Positions 1-10,149 of a stretch of DNA of 64,000 nucleotides are shown in pieces. Both the position numbers and the translations under genes were made by a program. How positions within the stretch are numbered: the stretch's first letter is position 1; each line of letters starts with the position of its first letter. This DNA is from an uncultured Pelagibacteraceae bacterium (lineage in GTDB: Bacteria; Pseudomonadota; Alphaproteobacteria; Pelagibacterales; Pelagibacteraceae). The DNA lies in contig CACGPY010000002.1 of assembly GCA_902575095.1 (NCBI GenBank), positions 1 to 64,000 on the forward strand. Reading direction: 5' to 3'. A model generated the notes under the pieces. The model was not told where the DNA came from, did not search any database, and saw only the letters and a program-made list of their open reading frames with translations.

Positions 1-312
1 ACTGTTGGTATGGCTGTTGATGCTAATGTCTTAATTTTTGAGAGAATAAAAGAAGAATTAAAAACGGAAAAATCAATAATTCATGCTTTTGATTCAGGAT
101 ATGCTAGAGCAAAAATAACAGTTTTAGATGCAAACATAACTACACTTATTGCTGCTATTATTTTATTTGCGTTTGGATCAGGTCCAGTCAAAGGTTTTGC
201 TATTACTTTAGGAATTGGAATTATTACAACACTTTTTACTGCATATTTTTTAGCAAGACACCTTACTTCATTAGTGGTTTTAAACACAAAAAACAAAGAA
301 ATTAATATTTAA
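1..312 (+). CDS. secD: Protein translocase subunit SecD, C-terminal fragment (5' end outside window)
   Basis: Only about 103 C-terminal residues are present. The frame is open from base 1, so the ATG at base 10 is internal and not a start. SecD works with SecF in the inner membrane, using the proton gradient to help SecYEG-translocated proteins leave the channel on the periplasmic side. The fragment carries the typical [15 protein letters not shown] loop, followed by three hydrophobic segments matching the last helices of the RND-type membrane domain. The stop codon overlaps the secF start (TAATG), so translation is probably coupled. Identification is firm from motif plus partner. Confidence 0.93.
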   Translation, partial: TVGMAVDANVLIFERIKEELKTEKSIIHAFDSGYARAKITVLDANITTLIAAIILFAFGSGPVKGFAITLGIGIITTLFTAYFLARHLTSLVVLNTKNKEINI

Positions 313-1208
313 TGACAAATTATAATTTTTCATCAAAATTCAAGCATGCTAATATTTTCTCAATAATACTATTTTTAATAAGCATTATTTTAATTACAAT
401 TAAAGGCTTAAATTATGGAATTGATTTTAAGGGGGGCACACTTATCGAATTAAGATCAAATAATACTGAAGCTTCTTCAATAAGGGATGTCCTCAAAAAT
501 ATGGATTTAGGAGATGTAAATGTAAAAAAATTTGGTAAAGAAGGTGATTTTTTAATAAAAGTTGAACAAAAAGGGGATAACAGTAAATTAATTCCAGAAA
601 TTAAAAAAAATTTATCTGATAGTTTAAATTCTGATGTTAATTTTAGAAGAGTGGAAAATGTAGGACCAAAAGTAAGTGCAGAATTATTACAATCCGGTAT
701 AATTGCTATCTCCTTGTCGTTAGCAGCAATGCTTTTTTACATTTGGGTGAGATTTGAATGGCAATTTAGTATAGGTTCTATCATAGCATTATTTCACGAC
801 GTAATAATTACTCTTGGTATTTTTTCACTTTTATCCTTAGAGATAAACCTTTCTATAATTGCTGCTGTTTTAACTATTGTTGGCTATTCAATGAATGACA
901 CCGTGGTAATATATGATAGGATCAGAGAAAATCTTGGAAAATTTCATAAGTTAGATATAAGTGATATAGCAAATTTATCAATTAACGAAACTTTAGCTCG
1001 AACAATTATTACATCTATTACTACTTTATTAGCATTACTCTCAATATTTATTTTAGGCGGTGAGATTTTAAGAGGATTTTCATTTGCTATGATTTTAGGT
1101 GTTTTAATAGGTACATATTCTTCTATATTTGTAGCCTCACCAATTTTAAAATATTTTAAAGTAAGCTATAAAACTATAGAAAAAGAAGAAGAAAAAATAG
1201 TTCCTTAA
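312..1208 (+). CDS. secF: Protein translocase subunit SecF
   Basis: Inner-membrane partner of SecD. It is 298 aa, normal for SecF. An N-terminal membrane helix (about residues 15-32) is followed by the family motif YGIDFKGGT at about 35-43, a small periplasmic domain ending in VGPKVS near 118, and then five C-terminal helices containing GYSMNDTVVIYDRIREN at about 191-207, the SecF equivalent of the RND helix-4 signature. The start overlaps the secD stop by one base. It converges with the next gene, with only 2 bp between the stop codons. Confidence 0.96.
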   Translation: MTNYNFSSKFKHANIFSIILFLISIILITIKGLNYGIDFKGGTLIELRSNNTEASSIRDVLKNMDLGDVNVKKFGKEGDFLIKVEQKGDNSKLIPEIKKNLSDSLNSDVNFRRVENVGPKVSAELLQSGIIAISLSLAAMLFYIWVRFEWQFSIGSIIALFHDVIITLGIFSLLSLEINLSIIAAVLTIVGYSMNDTVVIYDRIRENLGKFHKLDISDIANLSINETLARTIITSITTLLALLSIFILGGEILRGFSFAMILGVLIGTYSSIFVASPILKYFKVSYKTIEKEEEKIVP

Positions 1209-1210
1209 AA

Positions 1211-1813
1211 TTAATAAAGATTCTGTGCTGCTACCATTGATAATAACATTGGTAAAGATAGAAGCGTATTTGTTCTCGAAAATAACATTGCAGTTTTAGC
1301 TGAAGCAGCTTTTTCCTCTGGAGTAACCTCAACCATTCCTAGCGCTTTTTTTTGATTAGGCCAGATTACAAACCAAACATTGTAGGCCATTATTAAACCC
1401 AACCACATACCAATACCTATTGCAGTATTTTTGCCTCCAGATCCATCAAGACCTAAAATCATTGCGCTATGAACATATCCATTAATCCATGCTAAAATTA
1501 ATCCTGATATAACCGTTACAGCAGCTGCCCATCTAAAATAAAATAGCGCCGCAGGAGCAATCACTTTTCCTATTGCTGGTTTTTGTTCGTCAGGAATTTT
1601 AGGCATATTTGGAATCTGTACAAAATTAAAATACCACAGTAATCCTATCCACATTATTGCAACAACAACGTGAATGAATCTAAACAACCAGCTCCAAAAT
1701 ATAGTATCAAAAGCAAAACCATCACCAAAGAAATGCAGACCTAAGAATAATAATAAAGCAATACCTAGAGAAAGGTGAATAGTTTTTGAGAGTGATTGTA
1801 ATATATTTGTCAT
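1211..1813 (-). CDS. Urate oxidase N-terminal domain (PuuD-type) integral membrane protein
   Basis: A 200-aa protein with about five hydrophobic helices (roughly 12-29, 42-63, 88-111, 130-151, 180-197). The stretch RFIHVVVAIMWIGLLWYFNF, with His48, and the later FYFRWAAA and NVWFVIWPNQKK segments match the membrane domain (Urate_ox_N) that in PuuD-type urate oxidases is fused to a soluble C-terminal domain. Here only the membrane domain is present. Conserved His residues suggest haem or quinone chemistry, but that is inference. No purine catabolism gene lies nearby, so the urate link should not be assumed. It converges on secF. Confidence 0.7.
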   Translation of the reverse strand: MTNILQSLSKTIHLSLGIALLLFLGLHFFGDGFAFDTIFWSWLFRFIHVVVAIMWIGLLWYFNFVQIPNMPKIPDEQKPAIGKVIAPAALFYFRWAAAVTVISGLILAWINGYVHSAMILGLDGSGGKNTAIGIGMWLGLIMAYNVWFVIWPNQKKALGMVEVTPEEKAASAKTAMLFSRTNTLLSLPMLLSMVAAQNLY

Positions 1814-1840
1814 GATTCCTTTATAGCATAATTTTAAATT

Positions 1841-4720
1841 TCAGGCAGTTTTTTTCATAGGATTACCAACCATAATTTCTTTAATAAACTTACCCGTGTA
1901 ACTTTCTTTGATTGTAGACACTTTTTCAGGTGTACCCTCAGCGATAATTTTTCCTCCATTTACACCCCCCTCAGGACCCATATCAATTATATGATCAGCT
2001 GTTTTAATAACATCTAAATTATGTTCTATTACAACTACTGTATTTCCAGTATTTGCGAATGCTTGGAGAATTTCTAATAATTTTTTTATATCGTGAGAAT
2101 GCAATCCGGTTGTGGGTTCATCTAATATATATAGGGTTCTTCCAGTTGGCCTTTTTGAGAGTTCTTTTGCTAGTTTGATCCTTTGAGCTTCACCACCGGA
2201 TAACGTTGTAGCTTGTTGACCTATTTTCATATAACCAAGACCGACATGTTTTAATGTTATTAATTTTGATCTTATTGATTGTATGTTCTCAAAAAACTCA
2301 CATCCCTCTTCAACAGTCATATCTAGAACGTCTGCAATATTTTTATTTTTGAACCTAATTTCTAGTGTTTCCCTATTATATCTTGCTCCTTTACACGTAT
2401 CGCAAGGGATAAATACATCAGGTAAAAAATGCATTTCATAGGTTATAACTCCATCACCTTCACATGTTTCACATCTTCCACCTTTTACATTAAAAGAATA
2501 CCTACCAACTTTGTATCCTCTTGCTTTTGATTCAGGTAATCCTGCAAACCACTCTCTTATAGGTCCAAAGGCACCTGTGTAAGTAGCAGGGTTTGATCTA
2601 GGCGTTCTTCCAATAGGTGATTGATCTATATCTATTATTTTATCAATTAGCTCAGTTCCTTTAAAACCTGTAAAAGCCTTAGGAACCTTACGACTTTTGT
2701 TTTTGTTTAGCATTAAATTAAAAGCATTATACAAAGTATGTAAAATTAATGTCGACTTACCACTGCCTGAAACTCCAGTAACACAAGTAAAAGTTCCAAC
2801 TGGTATTTTTAAATTCACTTTTTTTAAATTATTTCCACTAGCTCCGTTAATTTCAATAAATCTTCCATTTTTCGCTGTTCTTCTTTTCTTAGGAATAGCT
2901 ATAAATTTTTTCCCCGATAAATAATCGCCAGTTATACTTTTTTCATTAGAAATAATTTCTTTAACCGTCCCGTTAGCCACTATTTGACCTCCATTTAATC
3001 CAGCCTCTGGTCCAATATCAATAATGTGATCAGAGTTTTCCATTGTTTCAATGTCATGTTCAACAACAATTACAGTATTTCCTAGATCTCTTAATTTTTT
3101 TAAAGCTTTAATTAATTTTTTATTATCTCTTTGATGCAAACCAATTGAAGGTTCATCTAACACATATAAAACACCTGTCAGACCTGAACCAATTTGAGAA
3201 GCTAATCGTATTCTTTGCGCTTCTCCTCCTGATAATGTTCCTGACTCTCTTGATAAAGTTAAATAATTTAAACCAACATTTAGAAGAAAGTTTAATCTCT
3301 CATTAATTTCTTTTAAAATATGTTGTGCTATTTTATTTTCTCGTTCTGTTAATACATTCTGTAGATTTTCAAACCATTTTTGTGCGTCATCTATTGATTG
3401 TTCAGTTACTTCACTAATATTTAATGAGTTAATTTTTACACAAAGTGCCTCGTCTTTAAGTCTCATTCCTTTACATTTTTCACAAGCAGTTTCACTTTGA
3501 TATTGTGATATTTCTTCACGTTTCCATTCACTATCTGTTTCTAAATAACGTCTTTCAAGATTGTTAATCACACCCTCAAAAGTTTTTTTCGTTGTATAGG
3601 TTTCATATCCATCATCATATGAAAATTTAATCTCTTCTTCGTCAGATCCATATAATATTACATCCTGAATTTTCTTTGGAATTTTTCTCCATGGGTCTGA
3701 CATTGAAATTTTATAATGTTTAGCAATTGATGCTAAAGTCTGTGCATAATAAAGAGATGTGGATTTAGCCCAAGGTTCAATAACTCCATCCTGAAGACTT
3801 TTTTTAGGATCAGAAACAACTAAACTTGGATCCACATTAAGGTTATGTCCAATCCCTTCACATTCTTCACATGCCCCATAAGGAGAATTGAAAGAAAATA
3901 GCCTTGGTTCAATTTCTTCAATAGTAAAGCCACTTTCTGGACAAGAAAACTTGGATGAAAATGTTATAGTTTCACGTTTTCTAAATTTCTTTGGCAAAGT
4001 TTCATTTTCATATTCTACAACAAGAAGCCCATTTGAGAGATTTACTGCAGTTTCAACACTGTCAGCTAGTCTATTGCCAAGGTTTGAATTTAGGATTAAT
4101 CTGTCTACAATTATTGAAATTTCGTGCTTAAGCTTTTTATTTAAATTTGGAAACTCATCAATATTTAGGTATTTCCCATCAACTTTAATTTTAGTAAATC
4201 CTCTTTTTTTATAATTTAAAATATCTTTTTTATATTCACCTTTTCTGCCTCGAACTATTGGGGCAAGAAGATAAATAGTACTATCTTTTGGTAGTTTTTT
4301 AATCTTATCAACCATTTCACTTATTGGCTGAGATACGATTGGCTTACCAGTAAATGGGGAGTATGGAATACCAACCCTTGCAAATAAGACCCTCATATAA
4401 TCGTAAATCTCAGTTACTGTTGCAACTGTAGATCTTGGATTTTTAGAAGTATTTTTTTGTTCAATTGATATTGCCGGGCTTAATCCCTCAATTAAATCCA
4501 CTTTAGGTTTTTTCATTTTGTCAAGAAACTGTCTAGCGTATGAAGAGAGGCTTTCAACGTATCTTCTTTGACCTTCAGCATATATAGTATCAAATGCTAA
4601 TGATGATTTTCCTGATCCAGAAAGGCCAGTTATCACCACTAGTTTCTCCTTTGGGATCTCAAGAGAAACATTTTTTAAGTTGTGTTCTTTAGCGCCTTTT
4701 ACAACGATTTTTTTCAACAT
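1841..4720 (-). CDS. uvrA: Excinuclease ABC subunit UvrA
   Basis: Damage-recognition ATPase of nucleotide excision repair; it acts as a dimer with UvrB in the cytoplasm. At 959 aa it is full length. It has two ABC modules: Walker [10 protein letters not shown] at about 32-40 and GVSGSGKST in the second half, with two LSGGEAQRI signatures and two DEP Walker B motifs. The zinc module between the halves is visible (CETCEGDG and CDTCKG). In the first-half zinc knuckle the expected CxxC reads CPES, a substitution I recall as common in alphaproteobacteria. Transcribed divergently from ssb across 99 bp. Confidence 0.97.
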   Translation of the reverse strand: MLKKIVVKGAKEHNLKNVSLEIPKEKLVVITGLSGSGKSSLAFDTIYAEGQRRYVESLSSYARQFLDKMKKPKVDLIEGLSPAISIEQKNTSKNPRSTVATVTEIYDYMRVLFARVGIPYSPFTGKPIVSQPISEMVDKIKKLPKDSTIYLLAPIVRGRKGEYKKDILNYKKRGFTKIKVDGKYLNIDEFPNLNKKLKHEISIIVDRLILNSNLGNRLADSVETAVNLSNGLLVVEYENETLPKKFRKRETITFSSKFSCPESGFTIEEIEPRLFSFNSPYGACEECEGIGHNLNVDPSLVVSDPKKSLQDGVIEPWAKSTSLYYAQTLASIAKHYKISMSDPWRKIPKKIQDVILYGSDEEEIKFSYDDGYETYTTKKTFEGVINNLERRYLETDSEWKREEISQYQSETACEKCKGMRLKDEALCVKINSLNISEVTEQSIDDAQKWFENLQNVLTERENKIAQHILKEINERLNFLLNVGLNYLTLSRESGTLSGGEAQRIRLASQIGSGLTGVLYVLDEPSIGLHQRDNKKLIKALKKLRDLGNTVIVVEHDIETMENSDHIIDIGPEAGLNGGQIVANGTVKEIISNEKSITGDYLSGKKFIAIPKKRRTAKNGRFIEINGASGNNLKKVNLKIPVGTFTCVTGVSGSGKSTLILHTLYNAFNLMLNKNKSRKVPKAFTGFKGTELIDKIIDIDQSPIGRTPRSNPATYTGAFGPIREWFAGLPESKARGYKVGRYSFNVKGGRCETCEGDGVITYEMHFLPDVFIPCDTCKGARYNRETLEIRFKNKNIADVLDMTVEEGCEFFENIQSIRSKLITLKHVGLGYMKIGQQATTLSGGEAQRIKLAKELSKRPTGRTLYILDEPTTGLHSHDIKKLLEILQAFANTGNTVVVIEHNLDVIKTADHIIDMGPEGGVNGGKIIAEGTPEKVSTIKESYTGKFIKEIMVGNPMKKTA

Positions 4721-4748
4721 ATTTTTTCCTCAAAATAACATACACCTT

Positions 4749-4767
4749 ATAATTATTTGGTAATTAT
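4749..4767. promoter_or_regulatory. Possible operator dyad in the uvrA-ssb divergent intergenic region
   Basis: A perfect 7-bp inverted repeat, ATAATTA-tttgg-TAATTAT, sits roughly centrally in the 99-bp gap that must hold both promoters. It resembles an operator in position and symmetry, but AT-rich DNA produces such dyads by chance. No alphaproteobacterial LexA-type box (GTTC-N7-GTTC) is visible in the gap. Confidence 0.25.
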
Positions 4768-4819
4768 GATATAAAATAAGACTATTATAAATAAATAATC
4801 AAAATTTATTCAAAATATT

Positions 4820-5278
4820 ATGGCCGGAAGTTTAAATAAAGTACAATTAATAGGTCGTTTAGGCGCAGACCCAGAAATCAAGCAGATGGTTAATGGTAAA
4901 AATGTTGCAAGATTGAGTATTGCTACAAGCCAAAGTTGGAAAGACAAATCTAGTGGAGAGAGAAAAGAAAAAACAGAGTGGCACAGGGTTGTTATATTTA
5001 ACGAAGGACTTGTCAACGTTGTTCAGCAATATGTTAAAAAAGGTGCAAATGTTTATATCGAAGGATCATTAAGCACAAGAAAATGGAAAGATGAGTCTAC
5101 TGGTCAAGATAAGTATTCGACAGAAATAGTTCTTCAAGGATATAACTCAAGTTTAACTATGTTAGATAGTAGGGGTGGAAATGGCAATTCAAATCTTGTT
5201 TCTGAAAATAAAAGTTCATTGCCAAATGAAAACCTAAATCAGGATAGCAATGATTTAGATGATGAAATTCCATTTTAA
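4820..5278 (+). CDS. ssb: Single-stranded DNA-binding protein
   Basis: Binds and protects ssDNA in replication, recombination and repair. It is 152 aa. The OB-fold occupies about residues 1-110, beginning [18 protein letters not shown] and including the characteristic TEWHRVV stretch. A low-complexity Asn/Ser-rich linker follows, and the protein ends in the canonical acidic tip DLDDEIPF that docks partner proteins. The gene lies 5 bp upstream of gyrA and opposite uvrA, a common arrangement. The ATG at 4820 gives the expected N-terminus. Confidence 0.97.
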   Translation: MAGSLNKVQLIGRLGADPEIKQMVNGKNVARLSIATSQSWKDKSSGERKEKTEWHRVVIFNEGLVNVVQQYVKKGANVYIEGSLSTRKWKDESTGQDKYSTEIVLQGYNSSLTMLDSRGGNGNSNLVSENKSSLPNENLNQDSNDLDDEIPF

Positions 5279-5283
5279 TTTTC

Positions 5284-7857
5284 ATGGAAAAAAACACTGT
5301 AGAGAATAATAAATCATTTAAACCTATTTACGTGCAAGATGAAATGAGTTCATCTTATCTATCTTACGCAATGAGTGTAATTGTGAGTAGGGCTCTCCCT
5401 GACGTCAGAGATGGTTTAAAACCTGTTCATAGAAGAATAATCTACGCAATGTACAAAGGTGGCTATGATTGGTCAAAGTCTTTTAGAAAGTCTGCGCGTA
5501 TAGTAGGGGATGTAATTGGTAAATACCACCCACATGGAGATCAATCCGTATATGACGCTTTAGTAAGATTAGTGCAGGATTTTTCAATGAGTGTACCTTT
5601 AATTACTGGCCAAGGAAATTTTGGTTCCATTGATGGTGACCCACCTGCAGCTATGAGATATACAGAAACAAAATTAGGTAAAATTTCACAATACTTAACG
5701 GAAGACCTTGAAAAAAATACTGTCAATTATCGAAGTAATTACGACGAAACGGAAAAAGAACCTGAAGTATTACCTTCACAATATCCAAACATCTTAGTTA
5801 ATGGAGCAGGCGGAATAGCCGTAGGAATGGCTACAAGTATACCCCCTCATAATTTAGGAGAAATTATTAACGGCACAATAGCTTACATAAACAATAAAGA
5901 TATTACTATTGCACAATTAATGAAACATGTTCCTGGACCAGATTTTCCAACAGGAGGAATAATCATTGGAAAAGATATTATTAAACAAGGATATAATAAA
6001 GGCAGAGGATCATTTAAGATTAGAGGAGAAATAGATTTAGAAGAGAAAAAAGGCGGAAGAGAAACTCTAATTATTAAATCTATTCCTTATCAGGTAAACA
6101 AGTCAACGCTAATAGAAAAAATTGCTCAATTAGTTAGAGATAAAAAAATCGAGGGAATAAGAGATATTAGAGATGAGTCTAATAGAGAAGGTATACGTGT
6201 AGTTATTGAGTTGAGAAAAGCAGTTGAGCCAGAGACAATTAGACGGCAATTATATAAATTAACCAATATTGAAAGTTCTTTTGGTTTCAATACATTAGCA
6301 ATTGTTAACAATAAACCTAAGATACTTAATTTAAAAGAGTTTATCTCTGAATTTTTGAGATTTAGAGAAGACACAGTTATTAAAAGAGTAAAATTTGATT
6401 TAAAAAAAGCTGAGGAGAGAGCCCATATCTTAATTGGTTTAGCAACCGCTGTAGAAAATATTGATGAAGTTATTAAAATTATTAAAAATTCAAAAGATAC
6501 AGAATTAGCTAGAAAAAACCTTTTAACAAAAAAATGGAAAATTAAAAAAAGTATAAAATTAATTTCTTTAATCGAAAAAAAAAGAAATATAACAAGTTAC
6601 TTATTATCAATTGAACAGGTTAACGCAATATTAGAATTAAAACTACAAAAACTTACTGCCTATGGAATTGGAGAGATTGAAAGCGAAATCAATAAACTTT
6701 CTAAACTTATTATTGAATATAATAAGATTATTAATTCTAAAAAAGAACTTTATAAATTAATTATAAAGGAACTTGAAAATATTAAAGATAAGTTTTCATC
6801 ACCCAGAAAAACTAAAATTATTGATGCTGTGCTAAATTATAATATTGAGGAAACGATACAAAAGGAGTCTGTAGTTATAAGCATTACAAATCAAGGATAT
6901 ATCAAACGTAGTCCATTGAGCTCTTTAAAAGCTCAAAAAAGAGGCGGAAAAGGAAAAACTGGCATCTCAACAAGAGAAGAGGACTTTGTTGTACAAATAT
7001 TTACAGCTAATACTCACACACCAGTATTATTTTTTTCTACTCAAGGTTTGGTTTATAAAATTAAAGCGCATAAAATTCCAGAAGGAACAGCTGCATCTAA
7101 AGGCAAATCAATTTTTAATATACTCCCGTTAAAAAGCCATCATTCAATCAGTTCAATTATGCCCTTACCCGAAGACGAGTCTGAGTGGAAAAATTTAATG
7201 GTAATCTTTGCTACAGCTAAAGGAAATATTAGAAAAAACACTCTAGAAGATTTTGTAAACATCAATAATAGTGGAAAAATTGCAATGAAATTGGATCAAG
7301 ATGATAGGATAATAGGTGTTAAAATTTGTAGAGATGATCAAGATATTCTACTAAGCACTCAACTAGGCAAATGTATAAGATTTAAATCAAAAAAACTAAG
7401 ATTATTTAAAGGAAGATCTTCCAAAGGAATTAAAGGTATTCAATTAAATGAGAGAGATAAAGTTATATCTTTATCAATTTTAGATAATAGCAAGATTGAT
7501 CCGAAAACAATTAATAGAGATAAAAAAATTAAAAGTGGAGTAGATAAATTTATTTTATCAGTATCCGAAAATGGGTACGGGAAAAGATCATCCTATTTAG
7601 ACTATAGAGTTACAAACAGAGGAGGCAAAGGCATCATTGGAATTATTAATTCCCCAAGAAATGGTAATATTTCTTCCACTCTTGTAGTAAGTGAAACAGA
7701 TGAAATCATATTATCGACAGATAAAGGAAGTATAATGCGTTGTGCAGTTAAAGAAATAAGGGTTGCAGGTCGAAACACTCAAGGAGTTAGAATAAAAAAA
7801 TTATCTGGGAGTGAAAAGGTTGTTTCTGTGATTAAAATTGAAGATAATATACATTAG
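5284..7857 (+). CDS. gyrA: DNA gyrase subunit A
   Basis: Breakage-reunion subunit of the type II topoisomerase that negatively supercoils DNA; partner of GyrB, which is not in the window. It is 857 aa, near the usual length. The catalytic Tyr126 is in AAMRYTE. The quinolone-determining region reads [13 protein letters not shown] (82-94), with Gln where E. coli has Ser83; the Asp equivalent to E. coli D87 is kept. C-terminal beta-pinwheel repeats (GGKGK, GRSSKG, NRGGKG, GRNTQG) are visible. Its stop is immediately followed by the coaD ATG, so the ssb-gyrA-coaD-cyclophilin-tgt run is probably one operon. Confidence 0.97.
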   Translation: MEKNTVENNKSFKPIYVQDEMSSSYLSYAMSVIVSRALPDVRDGLKPVHRRIIYAMYKGGYDWSKSFRKSARIVGDVIGKYHPHGDQSVYDALVRLVQDFSMSVPLITGQGNFGSIDGDPPAAMRYTETKLGKISQYLTEDLEKNTVNYRSNYDETEKEPEVLPSQYPNILVNGAGGIAVGMATSIPPHNLGEIINGTIAYINNKDITIAQLMKHVPGPDFPTGGIIIGKDIIKQGYNKGRGSFKIRGEIDLEEKKGGRETLIIKSIPYQVNKSTLIEKIAQLVRDKKIEGIRDIRDESNREGIRVVIELRKAVEPETIRRQLYKLTNIESSFGFNTLAIVNNKPKILNLKEFISEFLRFREDTVIKRVKFDLKKAEERAHILIGLATAVENIDEVIKIIKNSKDTELARKNLLTKKWKIKKSIKLISLIEKKRNITSYLLSIEQVNAILELKLQKLTAYGIGEIESEINKLSKLIIEYNKIINSKKELYKLIIKELENIKDKFSSPRKTKIIDAVLNYNIEETIQKESVVISITNQGYIKRSPLSSLKAQKRGGKGKTGISTREEDFVVQIFTANTHTPVLFFSTQGLVYKIKAHKIPEGTAASKGKSIFNILPLKSHHSISSIMPLPEDESEWKNLMVIFATAKGNIRKNTLEDFVNINNSGKIAMKLDQDDRIIGVKICRDDQDILLSTQLGKCIRFKSKKLRLFKGRSSKGIKGIQLNERDKVISLSILDNSKIDPKTINRDKKIKSGVDKFILSVSENGYGKRSSYLDYRVTNRGGKGIIGIINSPRNGNISSTLVVSETDEIILSTDKGSIMRCAVKEIRVAGRNTQGVRIKKLSGSEKVVSVIKIEDNIH

Positions 7858-8346
7858 ATGAATATAGCTATTTACCCAGGGACTTTTGATCCTATAACAT
7901 ATGGACATATAGATGTTATAAAAAAGTCATTAAATGTTTTTGATAAACTTATCGTTGCAACAACAGATAACATTAATAAAAATTACTATTTTTCGATCGA
8001 CGATAGGATAAGTATAATTAATAATTCATTATTTAAAGATCTTAAATTGAATAAAAATAAGATAAAAGTAATATCTTTTGATAATTTAACAATAGACTTG
8101 TGTAAAAAATTTAAAGCAAATACAATAATTAGGGGGCTAAGAGCAGTATCTGATTTCGAATATGAATTTCAACTAGCTGGAATGAATAAAAAACTTAATT
8201 CAAAAATTGAAACAATGTTTTTAATGTCTGATGTAGAAAATCAAATTATTTCATCAAAATTTGTAAAAGAAATAGCTAGTTTAGGCGGTAATATAGACAG
8301 GTTTGTAACAAGATCTACTGTAAAAAAGCTTCAAAATAAATTTTGA
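7858..8346 (+). CDS. coaD: Phosphopantetheine adenylyltransferase
   Basis: Catalyses the ATP-dependent adenylylation of 4'-phosphopantetheine to dephospho-CoA, the penultimate step of coenzyme A synthesis. It is 162 aa, typical length. The N-terminal nucleotidyltransferase motif PGTFDPITYGH (7-17, with the catalytic HxGH-type His) and the region IIRGLRAVSDFEYEFQLAGMN are diagnostic, as is the C-terminal SSKFVKEIASLGG. The start directly abuts the gyrA stop with no spacer. The end overlaps the following ATG (TGATG). Confidence 0.97.
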   Translation: MNIAIYPGTFDPITYGHIDVIKKSLNVFDKLIVATTDNINKNYYFSIDDRISIINNSLFKDLKLNKNKIKVISFDNLTIDLCKKFKANTIIRGLRAVSDFEYEFQLAGMNKKLNSKIETMFLMSDVENQIISSKFVKEIASLGGNIDRFVTRSTVKKLQNKF

Positions 8347-8903
8347 TGAAAAAAATTTTCTATTTATTTATACTAATTTTTAGTTTAATAACTAATAACA
8401 CTTTTGCACAAAACAATCTTATGATTTTAAAATTAACTTACGGCGATGTAGAAATAGAACTTTATCCAGATAAAGCCCCTAATCACGTTAAAAGATTTAA
8501 GGAATTAGCTGATGGAGGCAAATATGATGGGGTGGTATTTCATAGAGTTATTGATGGGTTTATGGCTCAAACAGGGGATGTAAGATATGGTAATTCTAAT
8601 AGTCCAGATTTTAATTTATCATTAGCCGGTACTGGTGGATCTGATTTACCCAATCTTAAAGCTGAGTTTACAGATATAGCACATTCAAGGGGCGTTCTTT
8701 CTGCTGCTAGATCTGCTGATCCTGATAGCGCAAATAGTCAGTTTTTTATTTGTTTTGAAGCTGCTCCTCATTTAGACCGGCAATATTCAGCATTTGGAAA
8801 AGTAATTAAAGGTATGGAATTTATTGATAAAATAAAAAAAGGTGATCCGAATAGCGGGTCAGTACCAAATCCTGATAAAATTATCTCATTAAGATCAAAA
8901 TAA
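8346..8903 (+). CDS. Cyclophilin-type peptidyl-prolyl cis-trans isomerase, exported
   Basis: Folding catalyst for proline peptide bonds. The ORF track begins at a TTG (8343), but the next codon, an ATG at 8346 overlapping the coaD stop as TGATG, is the more natural start. It begins KKIFYLFILIFSLITNNTFAQ, a clear signal peptide, so the mature enzyme is periplasmic. The cyclophilin core follows: VVFHRVIDGFMAQTGD, the active-site ARSADPDSANSQFFIC, and AFGKVIKGME. In alphaproteobacteria this gene often sits next to coaD, as here. The exact symbol (ppiA or ppiB) is not distinguishable. Confidence 0.93.
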   Translation: MKKIFYLFILIFSLITNNTFAQNNLMILKLTYGDVEIELYPDKAPNHVKRFKELADGGKYDGVVFHRVIDGFMAQTGDVRYGNSNSPDFNLSLAGTGGSDLPNLKAEFTDIAHSRGVLSAARSADPDSANSQFFICFEAAPHLDRQYSAFGKVIKGMEFIDKIKKGDPNSGSVPNPDKIISLRSK

Positions 8904-8908
8904 TTTAA

Positions 8909-10024
8909 ATGTCCAGTAGTGAATTTTCATTTGAGTTAATTACTCAAGATGGCAAAGCTAGATTAGGAAAAATAAAAACCTCGAGGGGTTTTATTGAAAC
9001 CCCAGCTTTTATGCCAGTTGGAACTCAAGGAACTGTAAAAGGAATATTCACAGATGATATTAAAAAAACAAATACTCAAATCATTTTAGGAAACACATAT
9101 CATTTACTACTTAGGCCAGGAATAAATATATTGGATAAATTTAAAGGACTTCATAATTTTATGAATTGGAATAAACCAATTTTAACAGACTCAGGCGGAT
9201 ATCAAATAATGTCTTTATCTAAATTAAACAAAATTGATTATAAAATTGGTGCTATATTTAAATCACATCTAGATGGTAAAAAGATAATTTTAAGTCCAGA
9301 AAAAAGCATTCAAGTTCAAAAAGCTATTAATTCTGATATTCTAATGGTTTTGGATGAATGTCCTAAACTCACTTCAGATAAGAAAATTTTATCTAATGCA
9401 ATAAATGTTTCCACCCATTGGGCAAAAAGAAGTAAAATTGAATTTGGAAATGAAAAAAATAAAGCACTATTTGGAATAGTTCAGGGTGGATTATACAAAG
9501 ATTTAAGAATTGAAAGTATAGAAAAGTTAGTTGAAATAGATTTTAATGGTTTTGCAATGGGTGGGCTAGCGGTAGGAGAAAAACAGTGTGATATGCTAAA
9601 AATTTTGAATGAAACAACAGACTTCCTTCCTAAAAAAAAACCTAGGTATCTAATGGGTGTTGGCACACCCGCTGACATACTAGGTGCAGTTAATGAGGGA
9701 ATTGATATGTTTGATTGTGTAATGCCAACTAGGTCTGGTAGAACAGGCCTAGCATTTACTTGGGAGGGAAAAATAAATTTAAAAAATTCAAAATATGCTG
9801 ATGATAAAGACCCATTAGACTTAAACTGCGGCATTCGGGATCTTAATAAATATTCTAAAAGCTATTTGAATCATTTAATTAAATCGAACGAAATGATGGC
9901 TTCAATGCTTATTTCTCTGCATAATATATATTTTTATCAACAATTTATGCGCGAAATTCGAACTAATATTCAGCATGGTACATTTCAGACATTTTATAAA
10001 AAGTATATAAATTTATTTGATTAA
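8909..10024 (+). CDS. tgt: Queuine/preQ1 tRNA-guanine transglycosylase
   Basis: Exchanges the wobble guanine for preQ1 in GUN-anticodon tRNAs during queuosine synthesis. It is 371 aa. The general-base region TDSGGYQ (Asp94), the GGLAVGE loop and the nucleophile in FDCVMPTRSGR (Asp269) are all present. The C-terminal zinc site is unusual: bacterial Tgt has CxCxxC plus a distal His, but here the segment reads NCGIRDLNKYS, so only Cys307 and His338 remain and the other two cysteines are Ile and Leu. The frame continues normally to a full-length C-terminus, so this is not a frameshift. Activity is likely but not assured. Confidence 0.94.
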   Translation: MSSSEFSFELITQDGKARLGKIKTSRGFIETPAFMPVGTQGTVKGIFTDDIKKTNTQIILGNTYHLLLRPGINILDKFKGLHNFMNWNKPILTDSGGYQIMSLSKLNKIDYKIGAIFKSHLDGKKIILSPEKSIQVQKAINSDILMVLDECPKLTSDKKILSNAINVSTHWAKRSKIEFGNEKNKALFGIVQGGLYKDLRIESIEKLVEIDFNGFAMGGLAVGEKQCDMLKILNETTDFLPKKKPRYLMGVGTPADILGAVNEGIDMFDCVMPTRSGRTGLAFTWEGKINLKNSKYADDKDPLDLNCGIRDLNKYSKSYLNHLIKSNEMMASMLISLHNIYFYQQFMREIRTNIQHGTFQTFYKKYINLFD

Positions 10025-10069
10025 TTATTTGAATTTTATTTAATATAAATGTAAAAGATCATTCTTTTG

Positions 10070-10145
10070 GGGCCCTTAGCTCAGTTGGTAGAGCACCTCC
10101 CTTTTAAGGAGGGTGTCGATGGTTCGAGTCCATCAGGGCTCACCA
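10070..10145 (+). tRNA. tRNA-Lys (anticodon TTT)
   Basis: A 76-nt cloverleaf. The acceptor strands GGGCCCT and AGGGCTC pair (one G-U), the D-arm is GCTCAGTTGGTAGAGC, the anticodon loop is CTTTTAA giving TTT, the T-arm contains GGTTCGAGTCC, and CCA is genomically encoded. It lies 45 bp after tgt and 4 bp before the convergent M48 gene stop. Confidence 0.97.
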
Positions 10146-10149
10146 TTAC

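Noticed and set aside
8343-8345. TTG start for the cyclophilin gene
   Set aside because: The adjacent ATG at 8346 forms a TGATG stop/start overlap with coaD and gives a normal signal peptide start.
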